DNA from: a virus
DNA length: 64,000 nucleotides
Virus record (IMG/VR): IMGVR_UViG_3300031857_000130
Span: 1 to 64,000 of that record
Reading direction: 5' to 3' (one strand)
The translations under genes and the position numbers were made by a program. Position 1 is the stretch's first letter; the number at the start of each line of letters is the position of its first letter. Of the stretch, positions 8,001 to 17,393 are shown one piece after another. The notes below the pieces were generated by a model. The model ran no database searches. It worked only from the letters and a program-made list of their open reading frames with translations, and was not told the DNA's origin.

Positions 8001-11000
8001 TATCAAGAAGATGATCCTCTGGTTATTCTTGATGCTATCAAGAAGCAGATTCCCCAAACCACAACGGTAGCCACAAACGAAACCGCCCCTCCCTCGGCTA
8101 AGGGAGAGGCGGTAGCCAGTGCTGAGCTTCAGCCCGTGGAAGGGTCGATTCCCACGGTTCCTAAAGTCTCCGCCGAAGAAACCGTAAAGTCAACAGAAAA
8201 ATCCTTAGAAGCCAAGACCCCGGCTTTGGTCAATCGCCGTGTTGAGCAGATTCTCAACGCTGGCGGCAGGACGATGGTGGACGACTTGGACAAGTTCTTG
8301 AAGAGCTTGAGCGATCAGGAGTTCAACGACTTCGTTCGGAGCAACTTCTTTGAAGACCCAAGCGTGGCCATCAAGCCTACGGATAGCAGGCAGGCAAAGA
8401 ACGCCAAAAGGAAGGCTGCGACTGATGCGCTGGCTCAGGGATTTATTCCGTCTCCCAAGGCTCAAAAGGAGGCCAATGCCTTTGAACAAGCAGAACGCGA
8501 GCTTGAGCAGGAGCAGCAGAAGCAAAACGCTCAGTCCATTTCCAACCTGTTTGGCCCAAAACGCACGAATCCTGTCAGAAATCAGGTCAAGTCTGCGGAT
8601 GTCGAGCAGGCAATCGGCGAACTGCAAAACTCAGGAGAGGTGCCAAGTGCCGTGTTCACATGGCGTGGAACTTCTGCGGATATGCGTCGTGAGCGTGCCA
8701 AGTATCAGGCGCAATTCCCCGGTGCTGTGGCTGCTGCCGAGGCTGAGAATGTCGAAGGCGTGTTCGAGAACGGCATGTCGTTCATCTTCACAGACCGCGT
8801 GGTTGTCACCGATCTTGACCGCGCAAGGGCCAAGGAAGATGGCGTGACACCTGCTGTTGCCGCAGCAAAGCGTGTTTTGACGCACGAGAACATGCACAAA
8901 GGCTTCTGGCTTCTTCCTGCCAAGCAGCAGGCGCAAATCATGCGCTTCCTGCGCGAGATGTTCCCGGCAGAGGAGCTTGATGAGCTTGCGAAGGTTTACA
9001 AGCAATACGCCGACTGGAGGACTAACCCGGCGCATGAGGTCGCTCTTCTCGATGAACGCCTGCAAAAGTATATCGAGGAGACGAAAACCATCCCCACAGA
9101 CGGCGTCTGGAAGCAATTCTGGGACTACATCAAGGAAATCTGGCGCAAGTGGACGGGCAAGCCAAAGGGCGAGCCTACGCTATCTAGCATGAAGGACGTT
9201 GTTCGTCTGCTTCGGGGTGCGCTCAAGAACGCTCACAAAGCTCGTCCTGATGTGACGGTGGGCGGGGATATGGTGTTGTTCTCCTATGCGGGCGAGCAAG
9301 CCATCGAGAACCTTCCTGAAGAACGCCGTCAGTTCATGCGTGATTCGCTGGACACGGCAAAGGCGATGGCGGCTGCGGGTAAGAACAGCGAGGAGATTCG
9401 CGCCGTCACCGGCTGGTTTCCCGGCAAGTACGATGGGAAGATGCGGTGGGAAGTGCCGGATGAGGGGGCTAGATTGAGGAATACCACTGCGGACTGGAAT
9501 CCACTCGAAAACTGGCTGGATCATCCAGAGTTGTTTAAAGCATACCCGAAATCCAGAAATATCCCAGTTAGGCTGGACTCGTCCCTGAAATCTGGCGGCG
9601 TTTTTGCGGGCAATGGAATCCGCATTCATCCAGACGCCTCCGATGGGGTGTTGAATATACTCCTACACGAAGTCCAGCACTGGATTCAAGAGCAAGAGGG
9701 GTTTGCGACCGGCAGCAGTCCAGCCGCCGAACTGGCAAATCTCCCACGCGATCAAGAAGTAGCAGAAGTCGCTAGAAATCTTCGGGTGTGGTGGACTAGA
9801 TCAGTGCCGCCAAGTAGGCGCGTGGAAATCAAAGACCAACTTCGAGAACGCTACGGAAGTGGCGAGTTGACTACCCTTGGGATGGAGATTCCAGATGAAT
9901 CCGCTATCGAAATGCTGGAGGCTTGGGAGTCTGCGACTCAATTCATGCAGCCCCAAGAGAAAGCGGCTGCCGACGTTTTGATAAAGGCCATTTATGATTC
10001 AAGAGAAAGAGCGTTTGGGGAGACTGGCGAACAACCAACAAGTCAGCTTCGATACCTAAACAACGCGGCTGAAATCGAAGCCCGTGATGTGCAAGCTCGT
10101 CAAAAGCTGACGCCCGAGCAACGCCGCGCCACCGCTCCATACTCCAGCGAGAACATCGCCAAGGAAGATGCAATTGTGATGTTTGGCCGCGGCACTCAGG
10201 CATCCATCTCCTACGCCTCCGAATCCGCCCAAAACAGCGCGGCAGGGCAGCAGGCAGCGCGTTCCACGTCCTACACTCCGCGTCAGCTTGAAGTGTTCTT
10301 TGGCGTGCGCAAAGCCTACGAGCAAATGCCGAAACAGAACGGGCCGTCTGTTCCGCTTTCCGAGCTTTTCAACAAGACCAGCGAGCTTGTGGACAACCTG
10401 ACGCAAGCCGAGTTCGACAAGATCGTGCAGGACATGTACGCGGACAATGCGGCGCTGCAAAACGACCAATTTGAGCCAAATTCCATCGTCATCCTTCCCA
10501 CAGGCGCGATGCAGTCTCTCAGCAATCCCGCTCTTCTGACGATGGATGACGCGATTCAGCGTATCGAAGGCTTCACCGCTGACAACGAAGATGTCGATAG
10601 CTGGCCCGACGACGTTCAGCAGCGTTTTGAGGAATCGGCATACAACAGCGCGATTCAGGATAACGACGTTCTTGCTGCATGGGAACTGGCATCACCTGAC
10701 GTGCGTGATCCAAAGCTGGAGCCGTTGGTGGAGATTGCTCGCAAAGGCAGGCAGCATGATGTGGAGTGGGACAAGGTTGCCAATGGGCTTCGTGCTGCTG
10801 GCAAATACTCGATTGAGAGCGTCGATGCCGAACTCGCCAAGCGTCTCCCGCAGGACATCATTGATGCGGCACAAGAGGACACAAGCGCGTTGGACGAATG
10901 GGTGGCATCAGACGAAGTGCTGGCAGACGCGAAGAAGCCATTCATCGCCGAGGTTGAGCAACGCATTGCAGACGCCATCAAGCGTGTTGAGGACACTGGA

Positions 11001-14000
11001 CGCTACACTTGGAACGGCTCTGAGTTTGAGCCGGTTGAGGACGAGGATGTGAGCGTGCGCTACTCGCTTGCTGCAAGTTCTGAGGTTGCGCAGAAGGATG
11101 CCGAATACATGGCAGCCGTGGAGTCTGGCGACATGGAGAAGGCGCAGCGGATGGTGGATGCGGCGGCGAAGGCTGCTGGAACTATCTGGGATGTTGGGTC
11201 AGGTCAGATGTTCCACGGCACGCGCTCTTCTTTTACGAGGATGCGGGTTCCGGCATTCTTCTCCCCTAACCCTGAGGTTATCTATGACCAGCAGCAAGAA
11301 AACAAGACTCACGACTACGGAGACCAGATCAAATCGTTCTTTCTGTTCGGAAAAGTTAAACAGGGCGTCGAAATGCCGGAATATACTTGGGGAGTGCGAA
11401 GTGTGGAGGATGACAGAATCGCCGTCGCGGAAGGTGAGGGGTATGACATTATTGAGCTTGTCCCTTATGGTGACACATCGGGTGGCGAAAACTCATTTTT
11501 TGTAGCTATTAACCCATCCTCCATCAAATCCGCCGACCCCGTCACCCGCGACGACGCTGGCAACGTGATCCCGCTTTCCCAGCGTTTCCAGACTACTTCG
11601 CCGGACATTCGTTACTCCTACGCTCAAACGCCAGCGCAACGCTCGGCTGTCAGCCAGTTCAAGGCGGATATTGGCGAGGCTGCAAAAGGCACCGCTGAGT
11701 TTGCCGACTACGAAGGTCGTCCGATCAAGGATTACGAGATTCTGCCGCACGCGAAGATGGCCGCAGGATTGTATCAGGATGCCGCTGCAAGGTTGCTCAC
11801 AAGCCTTGAAAACGATGGGCTGACGCTGCAAGACATTTACTTGAAGCTCAAGGAGAACGAAGATTTTCGCCTAGAGCTTGGCTTGCACAAGATTGGGGGC
11901 AACATCGCTGAACTTATTTTGACGGCGCAGATTCTTCAACGCTCCAAGAACGCCATCAACAAGGCCAGAACTCCTTCACAGAAGGCGCAGGCGGAGAAGA
12001 TCAGCGACACGATTGCTGATTACTTTGACGGTCTTAGCACAGAAGCAGGCCAGCTATTGCGCAGCGTTCAATACATCTACGACGACCCGCGCACCAAGTT
12101 CTCATTTGAGCAGTTGCAGACTGAGAAGAAGATGAAGAAAAACGGCACCGAGGCCGTGAACAACAAGATGGAAGGCTCGCTGCCACAGGTGAAGGCGAAT
12201 CTGTCCAATGAGATTCCGAAGGTGGACGAGCAAGCGGCTACGGCTGCTGCTAAAGAAACGGAAGCCGCCGTCGAAGAAGATCAGGACGCGATTGATTTGG
12301 CGGAAGGCGAGGCGACTTTGACCGACAAGCAAAAGAGTGCTTGGGAAAGATTCAAGGACGCCATTCGCACCAAGGGGCTGATTGCAAAAGCTCTGAAGGC
12401 CATCAGAGAGCGCAGGGATGGCAATAAAGCTCGAATGTCCATTTCTGGAGAGGCGAGAAATGCCATATTCCAGATGACAGAAGAAGAGCTTATTGCTTTG
12501 GATAAGAAGCAGGATGAGATTATGGCGGAAGCCGAGAAAGCCTTCTTCTCGGAAGGAGATAATACCGCCAAGGCCAAGCGCAAAAAGATGGTCAATACCG
12601 CTAAGAAGCGATCTGAGCAAGGCAAGGAAGTCGAAGCTGGCGTCAAAGACCCGACTCTTGCCAAGGTTGCACGCGCAATCAACGTGGCTCGCAAGAACAT
12701 CAAAGGCCCGTCTGGCAAAGCTATCCAGTGGAAGCAGCTATTCAGCCAGAAAGGCTCCACGGTTGAGCAAGTTCGCAAGAACATCCTCGCCGAGGTGATG
12801 GACAATGAAGCCTTCCGCGACATGTCCGATGACCAGAAGAAGATGGTTGCCGATTACTTCGCTGAATCTTGGAACAGCGAGCGCGAGAAGATCATCAATG
12901 ACATGATTGACAAAAATCGCGATATGCTTGCAAATCAAGACAAGAAGAAAGCCGCAAAAGCTCTTAACGACTCGCGCAATCGCATCCTTGAAGCAGTCAA
13001 CCTTGGCGTTTTCGACAACGACGAGTTGGTTGCCATCCTTGGCGACAAGTTCGGCATTAAGATGAAGTTCACCGAGGCTGAGAAGGCTAAGCTACGCGAC
13101 CTTGCCGAGAAACTTCAGGACGACACGCTGAACAAGGCCAAGCGGAATAAGCTAGGACGCGAGTTCCTGATGGAGCTTGAGGCGGCTTCGCAAGTTCCGA
13201 TGGCTGAGTTGATGGCGAACTTCTGGGTGTCATCGGTTCTGTCTGGCCCGAATACCATCATCTCGATTGGCTTATCCTTCCTCAATGCCACGGGAATCAA
13301 TATCGTGGGCATCCATGTGGCGAGGGCGGTTACCGCCTTTGCCAAAGGCGATGTGGCTGGTGCTATTAAAGCCATCACCACGATGTTCAGCGATTACGCG
13401 AGGCATTTGCTATCTTTCCCATCTGCTATGAATCGCGCTTGGCAGTATCTCTGGAGCGGCGACGTGTCGTTCCTTGAGTCTGGTGCCAACGACCCATTCA
13501 AGAAGGTGAACTCGCTCAAAGAGGTTGCCCGCTATCAGGTTGTGGCTGACCTGATTGCCAAAGACCCGAATGCTGTAAAAGCCGTCTTTGGACGCTTCAT
13601 GCAGTTCATGAGTCGCCTTCTGACCGCGCTTGACGGCTTCAACGTGATGGTGACGAAAGCTGGAACGCTTCACGCCGCCATGTTGCAATCCAACATCACG
13701 CCTGAGCAGATTCGGGACATCACGCTGAAGTCCGACCTCAAGATTTACAAGGATCGCATCGTCAAAAGCGAGTTTGGTGGCAATTACCCCACTAGCCTAC
13801 GCGATAAGGCTTACTTGAACTCGTTGGCAGAAGCCGAGATGTATGCCGACTTGTCCAAGCTAGGACTCAAGGTTGAGAACCAAGACTATCTTGCGGCTGA
13901 ATCGGCAATGACGCTTGACCCGACTGGCGTTGGCGGGCACTTCTACAATCTTGTGCGCTCTTTCGACACGCGCATCATGACTTCGACCAAAGAACGGTTG

Positions 14001-15188
14001 AAGCAGGCTGAAGCGGATTGGGCTGTGAAAAAAGACCCTTGGAATGCTCTCAACTACGTTGTCTGGAATGCGCTCAACTTCATCGCTGAACAGGGAACGA
14101 ACATCACGGGCGTCCGATTCGCCCGATTTGCAGGCAACAAGTTCAACCAGTCTGTGAGCTTTATTCCGCTGGCTGGACTCCTTCGACTTTATGAAGCTGA
14201 CAACGCCAAGCTGGAAAACGCACAGCAGGCTTTCCGTGACTCCATTTGGCGCAATCAGATTGTGGGCGTTGTGGTGACAGCCATTGGTGTTCAACTTATC
14301 AGGGCTATCTCAGACGAGCCGGATGACAAGAAGCGCGGTTGGTTCATCAACGGCGGCTGGAATAACCTTACTCCTGCACAGAAGAAGCAGAAGCTCTCTG
14401 AAGGCCAGCGCGAATACACCCTTGGATTCGGCGACAAGGTGTTCAACTACCAGAACTGGCTTCCAAGCGCATTGCTGGCTGCTATCGGCAACGTCTCTGA
14501 CATGATTCGCTATTCGCCCGATGAATGGAAATCAAAGGGATTTGCCAACCAAGTCATCACCGCTGGCGTTTCTGGCGTGCAATCCTCGCTGGAAATCCCC
14601 GCCCTTGCTCAGCTTGGGCAGTTGTTCGCCAACGACCTCGCCACCAAAGACCCGGCTGAAAAGGCCATCGGACGCTTGGGACAGGTTTTGGCAGGATGGG
14701 CTGGCGGATTCATGCCTCGCTTCCTCAAGGACATTGATTACATGACGGCACCTGACATGCGCCGTTACACCACGTTCTACGAGAAAGTCGCATCGCACAT
14801 CCCGGTTTACCGACGCTACGTTGGCAACGACTACTACGATATTCTTGGCAACAAGATTCAGAAGAACGCATACCCCGGCAGCCGTGATTTTGGCAAGCTC
14901 AAGGACGAGCCTGAATACCAGATGCTTGGCGCTCTGAACGCCCGTGGAATCTGGCTGACACCCGCCAATGCCGAATACCGCATGGTGGGCAAAGGACGCT
15001 ACCGCCGCCGTTTGACGCAGGAAGAAGCCGACGCTTACAGCCTTGAGACGGGCAAGCTCTACAAGCAGATGATCCTGCGCTACGGCCCTAGAGCCTTGCA
15101 AATGCCCGCTGAACGCGCTAAGGACTACATCTCAGACAAGGCAGACGCCATGCGTGATCTTGCCCTCCAAAGAGCAATGAGACGATGA
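5049..15188 (+). CDS. Giant polyvalent virion protein with zincin, ADP-ribosyltransferase-like and TGT-like domains
   Basis: At 3379 residues this is by far the largest gene. Visible parts in order: a Gly/Ala-rich, membrane-active-looking stretch (~65-295); a P/A/E-rich linker; a TIM-barrel TGT/DpdA-like segment (~715-970: DSGAF ~775, MPDVIG ~832, RFVVGIP ~899, HFLGAA ~929, TADASKIRSAI ~956). Next come a zincin motif HENMH (1279-1283), a second zincin motif HEVQH (1540-1544), an ADP-ribosyltransferase-like MFHGT (~2054), and LSQRF...DIRYS (~2177), common in phage polyvalent proteins. Long charged helices follow, then a hydrophobic region (~2715-2780) and a C-terminal domain. Polyvalent proteins are packaged and injected with DNA to modify host targets. 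Domain calls are by motif only, and the TGT-like segment is richer in A+T than its flanks. Confidence 0.85.
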   Translation: MPQWYEITRSEDYQTLAPEEKAQAKARFFEKQILPSLQSDDELNNNEAIQYAYEKFMQLPDDTGQGYVTSMLGAAGRGFGEMVPGAIEGVGALTGSEGLREAGQSLRGTLEEVAPVNPIYAESVPVKLAGVGGQALSMLATAGAGGAAGKALGGVGAVGKGAQGAALGSAFLQGAAGGAREAEQYGMTGPEAYLKTLAGGMTEAGTELLPFGMASETALAKRMFAGAPRATTFAGAVGSEFGEESLGQIASNITTKALAPAGVETPGITEGALEAGLYGAFGGGVMGGINALIPTAPEKQTAEQKQWQAEINATPVDVSPPITPEESQKNATEGGIPVVTPDGAVSWMPAVSQAIAQQGPQPQGMPSDIEQRLKALTENPEIEVAARTLNETKDVPFTDAAAETAANIVAQNAEISMQPPVQPEQEAEAPAVVEMPAPTQVGEAPLSEGAERNRAIIADAAAKMRGQLPPEVSAGLESVIPAQPTTPPEDALQIQIPDESLLREKRPEMELQGMGQQNAQPEEVAAEGEEVITPQGTPTPATEGMFTPGGVGSERDATKPEQMTPEELTSIAKQAKEWASTPISEIKRKYQAEFGASDAYMAAYPYAAEIYQERQVALSKITDKKAQKQHASNIQSALEDRKPVSAEAVDTYGIRLPEGYIKQGELYIFQPGATGEPVQAAPSAAQAVKATAPGPVSQGELILEETPKQSASRIKNNMTRFASGMSAIGDLRKGTYARAGHKNYGVGFDVGLLSKNAINELAQIILNLRTQVFIDSGAFSNFKKAIKAPVTGKKVEPLNFDQILAKYDEIIAAINDANLVEETDYPRPMLVMPDVIGNQAESLSLIEKYKNWIAVESSNSTSIPIIPIPLGELSLSVAYNRILEILGSNTLGIKIDPRRFVVGIPSNAEAISRNDLAKFLSQSKPPRIHFLGAAADKNINPLIDVVAENSPTTQVTADASKIRSAILKGVSDGKTRNQAIFDALYQEDDPLVILDAIKKQIPQTTTVATNETAPPSAKGEAVASAELQPVEGSIPTVPKVSAEETVKSTEKSLEAKTPALVNRRVEQILNAGGRTMVDDLDKFLKSLSDQEFNDFVRSNFFEDPSVAIKPTDSRQAKNAKRKAATDALAQGFIPSPKAQKEANAFEQAERELEQEQQKQNAQSISNLFGPKRTNPVRNQVKSADVEQAIGELQNSGEVPSAVFTWRGTSADMRRERAKYQAQFPGAVAAAEAENVEGVFENGMSFIFTDRVVVTDLDRARAKEDGVTPAVAAAKRVLTHENMHKGFWLLPAKQQAQIMRFLREMFPAEELDELAKVYKQYADWRTNPAHEVALLDERLQKYIEETKTIPTDGVWKQFWDYIKEIWRKWTGKPKGEPTLSSMKDVVRLLRGALKNAHKARPDVTVGGDMVLFSYAGEQAIENLPEERRQFMRDSLDTAKAMAAAGKNSEEIRAVTGWFPGKYDGKMRWEVPDEGARLRNTTADWNPLENWLDHPELFKAYPKSRNIPVRLDSSLKSGGVFAGNGIRIHPDASDGVLNILLHEVQHWIQEQEGFATGSSPAAELANLPRDQEVAEVARNLRVWWTRSVPPSRRVEIKDQLRERYGSGELTTLGMEIPDESAIEMLEAWESATQFMQPQEKAAADVLIKAIYDSRERAFGETGEQPTSQLRYLNNAAEIEARDVQARQKLTPEQRRATAPYSSENIAKEDAIVMFGRGTQASISYASESAQNSAAGQQAARSTSYTPRQLEVFFGVRKAYEQMPKQNGPSVPLSELFNKTSELVDNLTQAEFDKIVQDMYADNAALQNDQFEPNSIVILPTGAMQSLSNPALLTMDDAIQRIEGFTADNEDVDSWPDDVQQRFEESAYNSAIQDNDVLAAWELASPDVRDPKLEPLVEIARKGRQHDVEWDKVANGLRAAGKYSIESVDAELAKRLPQDIIDAAQEDTSALDEWVASDEVLADAKKPFIAEVEQRIADAIKRVEDTGRYTWNGSEFEPVEDEDVSVRYSLAASSEVAQKDAEYMAAVESGDMEKAQRMVDAAAKAAGTIWDVGSGQMFHGTRSSFTRMRVPAFFSPNPEVIYDQQQENKTHDYGDQIKSFFLFGKVKQGVEMPEYTWGVRSVEDDRIAVAEGEGYDIIELVPYGDTSGGENSFFVAINPSSIKSADPVTRDDAGNVIPLSQRFQTTSPDIRYSYAQTPAQRSAVSQFKADIGEAAKGTAEFADYEGRPIKDYEILPHAKMAAGLYQDAAARLLTSLENDGLTLQDIYLKLKENEDFRLELGLHKIGGNIAELILTAQILQRSKNAINKARTPSQKAQAEKISDTIADYFDGLSTEAGQLLRSVQYIYDDPRTKFSFEQLQTEKKMKKNGTEAVNNKMEGSLPQVKANLSNEIPKVDEQAATAAAKETEAAVEEDQDAIDLAEGEATLTDKQKSAWERFKDAIRTKGLIAKALKAIRERRDGNKARMSISGEARNAIFQMTEEELIALDKKQDEIMAEAEKAFFSEGDNTAKAKRKKMVNTAKKRSEQGKEVEAGVKDPTLAKVARAINVARKNIKGPSGKAIQWKQLFSQKGSTVEQVRKNILAEVMDNEAFRDMSDDQKKMVADYFAESWNSEREKIINDMIDKNRDMLANQDKKKAAKALNDSRNRILEAVNLGVFDNDELVAILGDKFGIKMKFTEAEKAKLRDLAEKLQDDTLNKAKRNKLGREFLMELEAASQVPMAELMANFWVSSVLSGPNTIISIGLSFLNATGINIVGIHVARAVTAFAKGDVAGAIKAITTMFSDYARHLLSFPSAMNRAWQYLWSGDVSFLESGANDPFKKVNSLKEVARYQVVADLIAKDPNAVKAVFGRFMQFMSRLLTALDGFNVMVTKAGTLHAAMLQSNITPEQIRDITLKSDLKIYKDRIVKSEFGGNYPTSLRDKAYLNSLAEAEMYADLSKLGLKVENQDYLAAESAMTLDPTGVGGHFYNLVRSFDTRIMTSTKERLKQAEADWAVKKDPWNALNYVVWNALNFIAEQGTNITGVRFARFAGNKFNQSVSFIPLAGLLRLYEADNAKLENAQQAFRDSIWRNQIVGVVVTAIGVQLIRAISDEPDDKKRGWFINGGWNNLTPAQKKQKLSEGQREYTLGFGDKVFNYQNWLPSALLAAIGNVSDMIRYSPDEWKSKGFANQVITAGVSGVQSSLEIPALAQLGQLFANDLATKDPAEKAIGRLGQVLAGWAGGFMPRFLKDIDYMTAPDMRRYTTFYEKVASHIPVYRRYVGNDYYDILGNKIQKNAYPGSRDFGKLKDEPEYQMLGALNARGIWLTPANAEYRMVGKGRYRRRLTQEEADAYSLETGKLYKQMILRYGPRALQMPAERAKDYISDKADAMRDLALQRAMRR

Positions 15189-15820
15189 AAGAGCTAATCC
15201 GCACCATCGAAATCCCCAAGTTCACCAAAGAGCGCCTTCGCGGCATGCTCCCCGATTGCACGGTTGTCGGCGACCCATACGGCTGGTTCTACAAGGTCGA
15301 TGAAACCAAGGTGGTTCTTGTCAGCTACGGGTGGTCGTCGCTCATAGCGGACGTTAAAGCGCATCTGGCTGGCAACGGGATCAAGGAGCCATTGACCATC
15401 GAAATCATGATGGCTGACTTTATCTGCCAGTATATCCCCGAATGGTGCGACGAGATTCGGCCTGACCGGGAAGCGAAAGTCTCAGCGTGGAAGATGATGA
15501 AGAAGTTCTACAAGGCCGTGGAGGCACGCTGGCATGAAGGACAGGTAAGCCAAGAGGAGGCTGAACGCAGGGCTGCTATTTGCGCCACATGCCCGAAGAA
15601 CACGGATCAACTCACTGAGTTTTGCATAGGGTGTCATACACGGGATTTGCTGTCAAAGGTGACGGATTTCATGCGGTCAAAGAGGACGAGCAAGGATGCG
15701 GAGTTGAAGGTGTGTGCAGCTTGCCATTGCAACCTGCGGCTCAAAGTGCATTTTCCGATTGTGAAGGAGACTGACCCTGACGTGGTGTATGATCCTCGTT
15801 GCTGGATGAACGAGGCTTAA
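15185..15820 (+). CDS. Hypothetical protein with C-terminal zinc-binding cysteines
   Basis: A 211-residue protein overlapping the giant gene's stop by four bases. The N-terminal part is alpha/beta. The C-terminal third has paired cysteines (CATCPKN, EFCIGCHT, CAACHC and a final CW), suggesting one or two zinc-binding knuckles. It is the last gene of the structural block and converges with a minus-strand zinc-ribbon gene, overlapping it by four bases. Function unknown. Confidence 0.65.
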   Translation: MKELIRTIEIPKFTKERLRGMLPDCTVVGDPYGWFYKVDETKVVLVSYGWSSLIADVKAHLAGNGIKEPLTIEIMMADFICQYIPEWCDEIRPDREAKVSAWKMMKKFYKAVEARWHEGQVSQEEAERRAAICATCPKNTDQLTEFCIGCHTRDLLSKVTDFMRSKRTSKDAELKVCAACHCNLRLKVHFPIVKETDPDVVYDPRCWMNEA

Positions 15821-16044
15821 GCCTTCCTTTTCGTTCCCTTTTTCACCCCGCGCTTGATGATACCGCATTTGCCGCAGGACTTCTTATCGCCTTGAACAAG
15901 GTGCTGGTAGTATGCCGTGGTCAATTCGCCGCAGTCGCAAACGCAGGCCCAGATCGAGTTGCAGTGGGCATTTCGCTCCATGAACTCGACAACTTTAAGG
16001 TGTCCGAATCGTTTTCCTAGAAGATTGACCTTGGGGTATGGCAT
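15817..16044 (-). CDS. Stand-alone zinc-ribbon domain related to the HNH endonucleases of this phage
   Basis: A 75-residue protein (LLGKRFGHLKVVEF, VCDCGELTTA, SCGKCG) with the same N-terminal pattern (GxxFGxLxVV, CxCG, CGxC) as the two HNH endonuclease genes in this window, but with no HNH domain. It has its own leaderless promoter. It could be a remnant of a homing endonuclease or a domesticated DNA-binding module. Confidence 0.6.
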   Translation of the reverse strand: MPYPKVNLLGKRFGHLKVVEFMERNAHCNSIWACVCDCGELTTAYYQHLVQGDKKSCGKCGIIKRGVKKGTKRKA

Positions 16045-16054
16045 AATAGCTCCT

Positions 16055-16082
16055 AGCTTACGGGAAATAAGTAGGAGGTCAA
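16055..16082 (-). promoter_or_regulatory. Promoter of the zinc-ribbon gene
   Basis: Minus strand TTGACC (16082-16077), 16-base spacer, TAAGCT (16060-16055), ten bases to the ATG at 16044. Confidence 0.6.
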
Positions 16083-16300
16083 GACCTGACTTTGCGGTTC
16101 AGATACCACCAAAACGGGCGGGTGAGGAAGTAGCTGAGCGCATTGCAATCCCACAGGACTTTGGGATAGAAGTCAACGCACTCGTATGCCCGGATGCCGT
16201 AGAACATCTTCACGCGGCCATTGGTCAGATAGCCTTCGTCCTCGCGCCAAGACTTCCAATCGAGCATCATGGCGATAATTTGCGGGGTGGTGTATTTCAT
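16079..16300 (-). CDS. Hypothetical protein
   Basis: A 73-residue protein, aromatic-rich (SYFLTRPFWWYLNRKVRS at the end), coupled by ATGA to the methyltransferase gene before it. No family recognised; it is the last gene of the methyltransferase/glycosyltransferase operon. Confidence 0.55.
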   Translation of the reverse strand: MKYTTPQIIAMMLDWKSWREDEGYLTNGRVKMFYGIRAYECVDFYPKVLWDCNALSYFLTRPFWWYLNRKVRS

Positions 16301-16842
16301 GCGGTTTTTTCAACAATGACTTGATAATTAAGGTGAAGAATCTTCAACTCGCGCTCGCAGATGTTGAGGAACATGTCGATTCCCATCTTGGGGCAGTCCA
16401 GACGACTGAGTTCGTTCATTCTCCATTGATAATCATCCCATATCATGATGCCGCCCTTTTTGAGCGCATTCCAAGAACGAACGGCATCAAACAAAGCGAA
16501 CCTCGCCCCGTGATGGCCGTCAATGTAAACAAAATCCCACTTCTTTGCCTCCAAGGAAACATCATCGCTTTTGGCCTTAAACAAGGTGATTTTAGACCTG
16601 CAATTTAGAGCATCCACATTATGCCAGAATCGCTCCTCGGTTGACATCAAAAACGGATCAACGCATGTCATGGTTGAGTCTTGATGCGTCAGGATATTCT
16701 GAGTGAAAAAGCACGTTGAGCGACCCTCGCAAACGCCGATTTCCAAAGCGTGGGCCTCCTTGCCGGTAAACTTTCCAAGGTGCTTCAGCCATGATGAGTA
16801 GTGGTTGCACGCCCAATTATTTGTCCAGATAGGTTCGCTCAT
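16297..16842 (-). CDS. Class I SAM-dependent methyltransferase
   Basis: A 181-residue protein with the Rossmann-type motif I HALEIGVCEGRST (~32-44), an acidic post-II position in CVDPF, WDFVYIDGHHG (~103-113) and GGIMIWDDY (~131-139). This pattern is that of the Methyltransf_24-type family, often found beside sugar-transfer genes. Substrate unknown. It is translationally coupled on both sides, so it is expressed with the second methyltransferase and two glycosyltransferases, suggesting decoration of a glycan or virion component. Local DNA is A+T rich. Confidence 0.75.
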   Translation of the reverse strand: MSEPIWTNNWACNHYSSWLKHLGKFTGKEAHALEIGVCEGRSTCFFTQNILTHQDSTMTCVDPFLMSTEERFWHNVDALNCRSKITLFKAKSDDVSLEAKKWDFVYIDGHHGARFALFDAVRSWNALKKGGIMIWDDYQWRMNELSRLDCPKMGIDMFLNICERELKILHLNYQVIVEKTA

Positions 16843-17393
16843 ATTCTTGATTTGAAGAAGAAAAATGTATTCTTAAACCAAGGGCATGAATCATTTGATG
16901 GTATTGATGCCCTGGATTTATCGGTTTCGTCTATCATAATGTCAAAGCCCATATTCTGCATTTGGGCAATGACTTCGTGATTGTCTAAGCAGTTAACGTG
17001 ACCAAGGCCGTGTTGCCCTCTAATAGCCCATGACAAGGCCACAAATTTGGCACCACGGGTAATTGTAGTCAAAAACACCTCCATGTATTTGGCTGGAATA
17101 TGCTCCGCAACTTCAAGACTGACCGACATTCTATCGGTGTAGAAACAAACTGGTTCGCATAAATTTATCTCAATAACGGGTGCATTAATATCTTGAGAAA
17201 CTCCTTCTATTCCAAGCGCTAAAATTCCATTTTCTAAAAATGAGTTGACGTATGATCCATCTCCACAACCATAATCAACAATTGGCAAATTAGGACAATG
17301 GAAGTGATGAAATGAGATAATTGAATCTGCCACCGGCTTGCAAAAGCGATGCGCTCTTTCATGTGGAGAAAATATACCAAATGAATCAGGCAT
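16839..17393 (-). CDS. SAM-dependent methyltransferase (type 11-like)
   Basis: A 184-residue protein with motif I IVDYGCGDGSYVNSFL (~37-52), GIEGV as the motif II region, and VSLEVAEHIP (~89-98), the hallmark of small-molecule methyltransferases. The C-terminal half holds a strand-helix repeat and GFDIMIDET. It sits between a methyltransferase and a glycosyltransferase with overlapping ends. Sugar or peptide methylation is likely, but the substrate is not determinable. Confidence 0.78.
   Translation of the reverse strand: MPDSFGIFSPHERAHRFCKPVADSIISFHHFHCPNLPIVDYGCGDGSYVNSFLENGILALGIEGVSQDINAPVIEINLCEPVCFYTDRMSVSLEVAEHIPAKYMEVFLTTITRGAKFVALSWAIRGQHGLGHVNCLDNHEVIAQMQNMGFDIMIDETDKSRASIPSNDSCPWFKNTFFFFKSRI

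Noticed and set aside
8085-8120. Inverted repeat CTCCCT/AGGGAG inside the giant gene
   Set aside because: It lies in a P/A-rich linker with an intact reading frame; no sign of a terminator or element boundary.
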